64,000 nt of DNA from Tumebacillus permanentifrigoris (GTDB lineage Bacteria; Bacillota; Bacilli; Tumebacillales; Tumebacillaceae), in the NCBI RefSeq assembly GCF_003148565.1, contig NZ_QGGL01000007.1, positions 62,001 through 126,000 on the forward strand. The letters run 5' to 3'. This document shows, one piece after another, positions 59,495 through 64,000 of this stretch (the first letter of the stretch is position 1; the number at the start of each line of letters is the position of its first letter). The notes beneath the pieces are model-generated. The model saw nothing but the letters and a program-made list of their open reading frames with translations, did no database searches and was not told the origin of the DNA. Position numbers and translations under genes: made by a program.

Positions 59495-60352
59495 CTAGTA
59501 GAGCGATCCAGCGTTGACGATCGGCTGGGTACCACGGTCTGAGACGATCGACACCATCAAGTTGTTGATCATCGCGGCTTTGCGCTCCTCATCCAACTCG
59601 ACCACGCCTTCCGCTTGCAACTTCTGAATCGCCATCTTCACCATGCCGACAGCCCCTTCGACGATCAACGCCCGTGCGGCGAGGATCGCCGATGCTTGTT
59701 GACGCTGGAGCATCGCATGTGCGATCTCTGCGGAGTAGGCGAGGTGTGTCAGACGCGCTTCAAGCACTTTCACACCTGCGATCGCCAATCGGTTCTGGAG
59801 GTCGAGTTGCAATTGCTCCGCGACTTCGTCCGCGTTCGCACGCAGGGTGAATCCGCCTTTGTCATCGAGGTTGTCGTAAGGATAGTAGCTGGCGATGTGG
59901 CGCAGCGCGATCTCCGACTGGATCTCCACGAAGCGCTCATAGTTGTCAACATCGAACATCGCCTTCGCGGAATCGACCACGTTGAACACGATCACCGCCG
60001 CAATCTCAATCGGGTTGCCGTCCACATCGTTGACTTTCAACTGGTTGGTGTGGAAGTTGCGCACACGCATCGAGACTTTTTTGCGCGAACTAAACGGGAT
60101 CGTCCACCAGAACCCATCCTCTCGCAGCGAGCCGAGGTAGCGACCGAAAAACATCACGACATAGCCTTGGTTCGGTTGTACGATCTGGAGACCGGACAGC
60201 GACAGGATGCCGAGGAACAGGAAGACGATCGCGACGATCGGTCCGCCGACTCCATCCGAAGTTGCCCCGATAAACCCACCGATGGCAAACCACAACAACA
60301 CGAGCAGGATGCCGACGAATCCGTTTAACGCCCACGCTTTTTTCTCTTGCAT
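59495..60352 (-). CDS. SPFH/Band 7 domain membrane protein
   Basis: A 285-residue protein. Two N-terminal helices (~8-33 and ~40-55) anchor it; the SPFH domain (~60-235) has the stretch GYVVMFFGRYLGSLREDGFWWTIPF and the repeated VFNVVDSAKAMFDVDNYERFVEIQSEIALRHIASYYPYD. A coiled helix follows (AHAMLQRQQASAILAARALIVEGAVG), then a short C-terminal part. Such proteins form rings on membranes. Start at 60352 after AAAGGGTGG. Coupled to the RHH gene downstream, which probably represses it. Confidence 0.9.
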   Translation of the reverse strand: MQEKKAWALNGFVGILLVLLWFAIGGFIGATSDGVGGPIVAIVFLFLGILSLSGLQIVQPNQGYVVMFFGRYLGSLREDGFWWTIPFSSRKKVSMRVRNFHTNQLKVNDVDGNPIEIAAVIVFNVVDSAKAMFDVDNYERFVEIQSEIALRHIASYYPYDNLDDKGGFTLRANADEVAEQLQLDLQNRLAIAGVKVLEARLTHLAYSAEIAHAMLQRQQASAILAARALIVEGAVGMVKMAIQKLQAEGVVELDEERKAAMINNLMVSIVSDRGTQPIVNAGSLY

Positions 60353-60388
60353 GCACAACCACCCTTTCCATTCTCACCTATTATCAGT

Positions 60389-60418
60389 TGATATCACTCT
60401 GATATCATCATGATATCA
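60389..60418 (-). promoter_or_regulatory. Three TGATATCA palindromes at exact 11-base phase (RHH operator candidate)
   Basis: Copies at 60389-60396, 60400-60407 and 60411-60418, i.e. one DNA turn apart, sit 37-66 bases before the SPFH start. On the minus strand a GATAAT -10 (about 60382-60387) lies just downstream, so the array covers the -35/-10 region. RHH proteins commonly bind such arrays, suggesting autoregulation. Confidence 0.65.
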
Positions 60419-60449
60419 TACTGCCTGCGAATTTGGCAATGAATGCAAG

Positions 60450-60482
60450 CAAAAAGGGGCGGTTGGGTACCGCCCCTTTTTT
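60450..60482. terminator. Terminator of the large subtilase gene
   Basis: AAAAAGGGGCGG/CCGCCCCTTTTT stem with A-run and T-run; located between the subtilase stop (60502) and the SPFH promoter. Confidence 0.85.
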
Positions 60483-60501
60483 GAAATCGTGCAGCTTGTG
60501 C

Positions 60502-62360
60502 TTATTGTGCGGTGATCGTGAACGAAACCGGGGTTGAAATCCAGCCCAGCGCGTCGGTCGCCGTGATCTTCACGGTGTAGGTGCCCGCCGCGACGAAGAG
60601 GTTCGATGCGTTCTTGCCATCCCAGACCACGCTGTTGGAGCCTGCGAGGTTGGCGATATTGGTTGCCAGCGTCTTGACCAGCGCGCCTGCACTGTTGTAG
60701 ACCGCGATCGTGACTTTCGCGCTCTCCGAGAGCGTGTAGGCGATCGAGGCCGTGCTTGTGCCTGGCTTGAACGTGACCGGCGTGCCAGACGGGGTGACCG
60801 TCGGCGCGGTTTTGTCGGTCGTGATCGTGCCTGTCGCTTCGCTTGAAACGTTGCCGGCAGAATCGGTCGCGTTCAACTTGTAGGTGTATACACCATCGGC
60901 GACGAGCGCACCCGCGTCGTTTTTGCCGTTCCAGAGCACCGACTTCGGACCGAAGGTCGTGGCGACCGCATTGACCAGCGTGCGGACGAGGGTGCCGTTG
61001 GCATCGTAGAGTTTCAACGTCAGCGTCGCATTTTCAGAAAGGGTGTAGGCGATCGTCGCGTTGGCCGTGCCCGTGACTTTGAAGGGATTCGGTGTGGCGG
61101 TGACTGCGGTGAACTTTGCAGCACCCGTCTCCGCAGTAATCGTGACCGATACTGGTGTTGCTGTCCAACCCACAGCGTCCACTGCGTTGATCTTCAAGGT
61201 GTATACGCCGTCCGGGACGAACACTCCGGCGGTGTTTTTGCCATCCCAGGTCAGGGCGATCGTCCCGGCGGTTTTCGCGATGTTGCTGTCGAGAGCCTTG
61301 ACCAGAGCACCTGCACTGTTATAGATGCCCGAGGTCACTTTCGCATTCTCAGACAGCGTATAGCTTAGTGTGGCGGTTCCGGTGCCCGGAGCGATCGGCA
61401 ATGTCGTGGTCGACGAGGTGATGACCGGTAGCGTTTTGTCGGTCGTGATCGTGCCTGTCACTTCTGGTGCCACGTTGTTGTTACGGTCGGTCGCGTTGAT
61501 TTTGTAAGTGTAGGTGCCGTCGTCCACCAATGCACCTGCGTCGTTTTTGCCGTTCCAAACGACAGATTTCACACCATAGGGCAGCAGAGCGTTTTGCAAG
61601 GTGCGCACGACGGAGCCCGTGCTGTTATAGATCTTGACGCTGACGTTGGCATCCTCAGACAGCGTATAGGAGATCGTGCTGTTCGTGAGCCCGGTGACTT
61701 TGAACGGATCTGGTGTATCCGTCACCTTCGTGAGTTCCGGTTTGAAACGGTCGATCGAGATAGCACCGCTCGCCGCAACTCCACTGAGGTTCACATAGTC
61801 GGTCACGGTGATTTTGTAGGTGTAGTTGCCATCGTTGGCAATCACGCCGGCCGCAGTCTTGCCATCCCACAGCACGCTGTTCGCTCCAGCGTTCTGTTGC
61901 GCGTTGGTGGTGATCGCCTTCACGAGCGCGTTGCTGCTGTTGTAGATCCCGACGGTGACTTTGGCGTTCTCCGACAACGTATAGTTGATCGCGGCGGTGT
62001 TCGAACCCGTCGGGACAAAAACGCTCGGGGTGATGCTGGCTGCCGAGAGCACGGGAGCTGTCCGGTCGACTTTGATCGTCCCGGTCAGCGGCGTGGAATT
62101 GTTGCCCCATGCGTCCGTAGCGCTCAGCACATAGGAGTACACGCCTTCTGCCACGATCTGGCCTGCGCTGTTTTTGCCATCCCAAGCGCCCGTCTTGGTG
62201 CCCGTGGTGACGGCTACATTATTGAGGACCGTTTTCACGACGTTGTTGTTGCTGTCGAGGATCTTCAAGGTGACGTTGCCCGGCTCCGCGATGCTGTAGG
62301 AGATGGTGGAGGTGTTCGTCCCGAGCGGGTTGAACGGGTTCGGAGTGACGCCTGTGACGG
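60502..62360 (-). repeat. Six tandem Ig-domain-coding repeats (~310 bases each)
   Basis: Recurring sequence such as TTTTTGCC(A/G)TCCCA with spacing of ~310 bases; alternate units are most alike, which implies duplication of a two-domain block. Confidence 0.8.
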
Positions 62361-63642
62361 TCAATCCAATCGGCGTGGTGTCAACCACAGCGGTCATCGC
62401 GGTGTAGGCGTTGATCAGGCCGTAGCCAAACGTGGTGTCCTTGCCCGCCGCGCCGAGATCGATCGTGGAGGACTCCAGCACTTTTTCCAACTGCGCGTTG
62501 GTCAGGGTCGGACGGTAGTTCCAGACCAGCGCTGCGACACCGGCGACATTCGGGCTCGCCATCGAGGTGCCTTGCTTGTAGCCATAACCGCCGTCATAGG
62601 TGGTTGCATAGATGCTGGTTCCCGGTGCTGCGATGTCGACGGTCGTTCCATAGTTCGAGAAACTCGCGCGCGCGTTGTTCTCATCAGTCGCCATGACGGA
62701 GAGAACATGGTCACCAGCCGCTGGGTAAAAAGCGGCCGCTGAGTTGCTGTTGCCCGCCGCTGCCACGATCAAGATGCCTTTGCTCCACGCGTAATTGATC
62801 GCGTCCTGTGTAGTTTGCGAGAACGACGGGGAGCCAAGGCTCAAGTTGATCACCTTCGCGCCATGATCAGCCGCCCACGTGATGCCCTCTGCGATGTCGA
62901 TGTCATACCCTTGACCGGATGCATTCATCGCTTTGATCGGCAGGATTTTGGCTTTCCCGGCGACACCGGAGATGCCTACGCCGTTGTCGATGATCCCGGC
63001 TGCGATCCCCGAGACATGCGTGCCATGCCCGTTGTCGTCATTGACGTTGCTGTCGTTGGTGATCGTGTTGATACCTGGCAACAGGCTGGCGGCGAGGTCT
63101 GGGTGGTCGGTGCGGACGCCAGAATCGACGACCGCGATCACCATCGAGGAATCGCCTTTGCTATAGCCCCATGCTTCGGGGACGTGCATTCTCGGCAGCG
63201 ACCATTGCGCCGAGTAGTTCGGGTCGTTCGACGTTGCGGACAGGCTGTATTTATAGTTCGGTTGTACGTACTCCACTTCGGGGTCGCGCACGAGGTCCAT
63301 GTAAGTTTGCTTGAGCGCGGCGTTGTTCACTTTCAACTTGCCGAGGCGCAAATTGGCGTTTTTCTTGCTGACAGACGCCGCGTGCTTGTTGGCGATCTGG
63401 GTGGCATCCGTGCCCGGCTTGTACTTGACGATCAGATCGCCCGCTGTAAATGTGGTCGGATCAGCGAGAACTTCTGCCACTCGTGCGGAGAGCTGTTGCT
63501 CCGACAACGTGTTCATCTCAATGAACTTGCTGTCCTCCGCGTGTGCAGGTGTCACGGTGAACCATCCGGTGATCGCGAAACCTGCGCCGATTGCCAGCGC
63601 CAATTTCCAACCCTTGCTGGTCGTGCCTCTGCTTCCTTGCAT
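60502..63642 (-). CDS. Secreted subtilisin-like protease with six FlgD-like Ig repeats
   Basis: A 1,046-residue S8 protease. Signal peptide ~1-35 (TVTPAHA), propeptide ~65-130, catalytic domain with Asp173 (VVDSGVR), His206 (NGHGTHVSG) and Ser360 (QGTSMASP). From ~428 six ~100-residue repeats follow, each with the FlgD Ig-like pattern YTLSExAxVTxxIYNSxGxLVKxL...WDGKNxAGxxVxDGxYTYKIxATD. Repeats alternate between two sequence types, with 3 and 5 alike and 4 and 6 alike. The domains probably bind the surface or substrates. The start is ATG 63642, six bases after GGGGAAGGG; TTG 63648 is less likely. Confidence 0.94.
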   Translation of the reverse strand: MQGSRGTTSKGWKLALAIGAGFAITGWFTVTPAHAEDSKFIEMNTLSEQQLSARVAEVLADPTTFTAGDLIVKYKPGTDATQIANKHAASVSKKNANLRLGKLKVNNAALKQTYMDLVRDPEVEYVQPNYKYSLSATSNDPNYSAQWSLPRMHVPEAWGYSKGDSSMVIAVVDSGVRTDHPDLAASLLPGINTITNDSNVNDDNGHGTHVSGIAAGIIDNGVGISGVAGKAKILPIKAMNASGQGYDIDIAEGITWAADHGAKVINLSLGSPSFSQTTQDAINYAWSKGILIVAAAGNSNSAAAFYPAAGDHVLSVMATDENNARASFSNYGTTVDIAAPGTSIYATTYDGGYGYKQGTSMASPNVAGVAALVWNYRPTLTNAQLEKVLESSTIDLGAAGKDTTFGYGLINAYTAMTAVVDTTPIGLTVTGVTPNPFNPLGTNTSTISYSIAEPGNVTLKILDSNNNVVKTVLNNVAVTTGTKTGAWDGKNSAGQIVAEGVYSYVLSATDAWGNNSTPLTGTIKVDRTAPVLSAASITPSVFVPTGSNTAAINYTLSENAKVTVGIYNSSNALVKAITTNAQQNAGANSVLWDGKTAAGVIANDGNYTYKITVTDYVNLSGVAASGAISIDRFKPELTKVTDTPDPFKVTGLTNSTISYTLSEDANVSVKIYNSTGSVVRTLQNALLPYGVKSVVWNGKNDAGALVDDGTYTYKINATDRNNNVAPEVTGTITTDKTLPVITSSTTTLPIAPGTGTATLSYTLSENAKVTSGIYNSAGALVKALDSNIAKTAGTIALTWDGKNTAGVFVPDGVYTLKINAVDAVGWTATPVSVTITAETGAAKFTAVTATPNPFKVTGTANATIAYTLSENATLTLKLYDANGTLVRTLVNAVATTFGPKSVLWNGKNDAGALVADGVYTYKLNATDSAGNVSSEATGTITTDKTAPTVTPSGTPVTFKPGTSTASIAYTLSESAKVTIAVYNSAGALVKTLATNIANLAGSNSVVWDGKNASNLFVAAGTYTVKITATDALGWISTPVSFTITAQ

Positions 63643-63767
63643 CGGCAACCCTTCCCCTCTTGTGATCTTTTGTGATCTCTTACAGGATAGTTAGCACATA
63701 TTTGAATGTATGTAAGATCCATGATAGCACACGGAAAGTTATGATTCAATAAGGTTTTAATCACAAA

Positions 63768-63796
63768 ATAAAAAACCCACCATCGCTGGTGGGTGT
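63768..63796 (-). terminator. Terminator of the right-edge gene
   Basis: ACCCACCA/TGGTGGGT stem followed by six T on the minus strand; ends the gene that enters from 64000. Confidence 0.8.
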
Positions 63797-63860
63797 TCGC
63801 TTTTTGGCGAGGTGGTCGCCCTGATGAGATCACCCGCAACAGGCAGTGATCCTTTTTTTC

Positions 63861-64000
63861 CTATGCAAGTAAATGAGACAACACGTCACGGGAATGGCTG
63901 AGTTTCTCCACATCGACTTTTGCTGAGAGCGCTTCGAGAATCCCGGCGAAGTATTCCTCCACATCGGACGCAACGCCCTGTTTGCCGTCCGCTACGGCAG
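63861..64000 (-). CDS. C-terminal end of an unidentified protein (5' part outside window)
   Basis: Minus-strand frame from the window edge to a TAG at 63861-63863 gives 45 residues ending VDVEKLSHSRDVLSHLLA. The sequence is acidic and helical (SDVEEYFAGILEALSAKVDVEKL). No family assigned. The presence of a terminator at 63768 supports a real gene end. Confidence 0.6.
   Translation of the reverse strand, partial: AVADGKQGVASDVEEYFAGILEALSAKVDVEKLSHSRDVLSHLLA

Noticed and set aside
59317-60352. Toxin-antitoxin pair reading of the RHH gene and its neighbour
   Set aside because: The partner is an SPFH membrane protein, not a toxin of any known class, and the order (regulator second) is better explained as an autoregulated operon.
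1-64000. tRNA, rRNA genes, insertion sequences, integrases or phage genes
   Set aside because: No cloverleaf-like sequences, rRNA signatures, transposase or integrase motifs were recognised on either strand, though short tRNA genes are easy to miss without a covariance tool.

Overview
The window looks like chromosome of a moderately GC-rich, endospore-forming Firmicute. The supports are strong AGGAGG-type ribosome sites, frequent TTG/GTG starts, a gerA-type spore germination operon, an arginyl-tRNA synthetase T-box, SigA-like promoters and Bacillus-type gene families. The protein sequences remind me most of Tumebacillus/Alicyclobacillaceae; that is an impression, not a search result. Most genes lie on the minus strand. 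Many units end in a clear stem-loop plus T-run.

Layout. 1-8.0 kb: start of a secreted protein that runs off the left edge, a soluble chemoreceptor, a GGCT-like protein, an exported oligoendopeptidase F, a sugar-nucleotide-type epimerase, a DUF2071 protein, a 55-residue basic protein and proline biosynthesis (proC). 8.1-16.4 kb: a visibly more AT-rich island with three minus-strand genes: a secreted subtilase whose last ~42 residues are RHS/YD repeats, a 1,575-residue secreted RHS protein with a variable C-terminal tail, and a small lipoprotein. 16.6-31.7 kb: a UDG-like protein, an erythromycin-esterase-like hydrolase, an aromatic-acid exporter, a YfbR-like nucleotidase, a germination receptor operon (GerB-GerA-GerC order), an RluA-type pseudouridine synthase, an overlapping operon (unknown protein, RecQ with HEAT repeats, MazG-like), a 5'-3' exonuclease, and a coupled nitroreductase/enoyl-CoA hydratase pair. 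31.9-45.4 kb: HD-GYP, SDR, an ACE-like M2/M3 peptidase, a sporulation-type histidine kinase, a TrmB-family regulator next to T-box-controlled argS, class I fumarase, murC, and a DUF6154-like/CDF pair behind an attenuator-like leader.

45.7-51.1 kb (+ strand): a glutamine-type ABC importer (glnQ-glnH-glnM-glnP) followed by a GlnK/GlnL-type two-component system, a compact sensing and uptake locus. 51.2-54.4 kb: an unknown protein and two tandem, closely related secreted subtilisins. 54.9-58.3 kb: tRNA m7G methyltransferase, then a three-gene operon of a membrane protein, a gluconate-2-dehydrogenase subunit 3-like protein and a GMC flavoenzyme. 58.5-64 kb: DUF2087 protein, truncated haemoglobin, an SPFH protein paired with a ribbon-helix-helix regulator behind three evenly phased palindromes, a 1,046-residue subtilase with six FlgD-like Ig repeats, and the 3' end of a further gene.

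The best candidate for an undescribed system is the subtilase-RHS-lipoprotein unit at 8.1-16.4 kb: the protease carries the same YD-repeat building block as the RHS shell protein that begins 18 bases downstream, and the lipoprotein sits where an immunity gene would be expected. In total the window encodes four secreted S8 proteases plus an exported M3 peptidase, which fits a protein-scavenging lifestyle.
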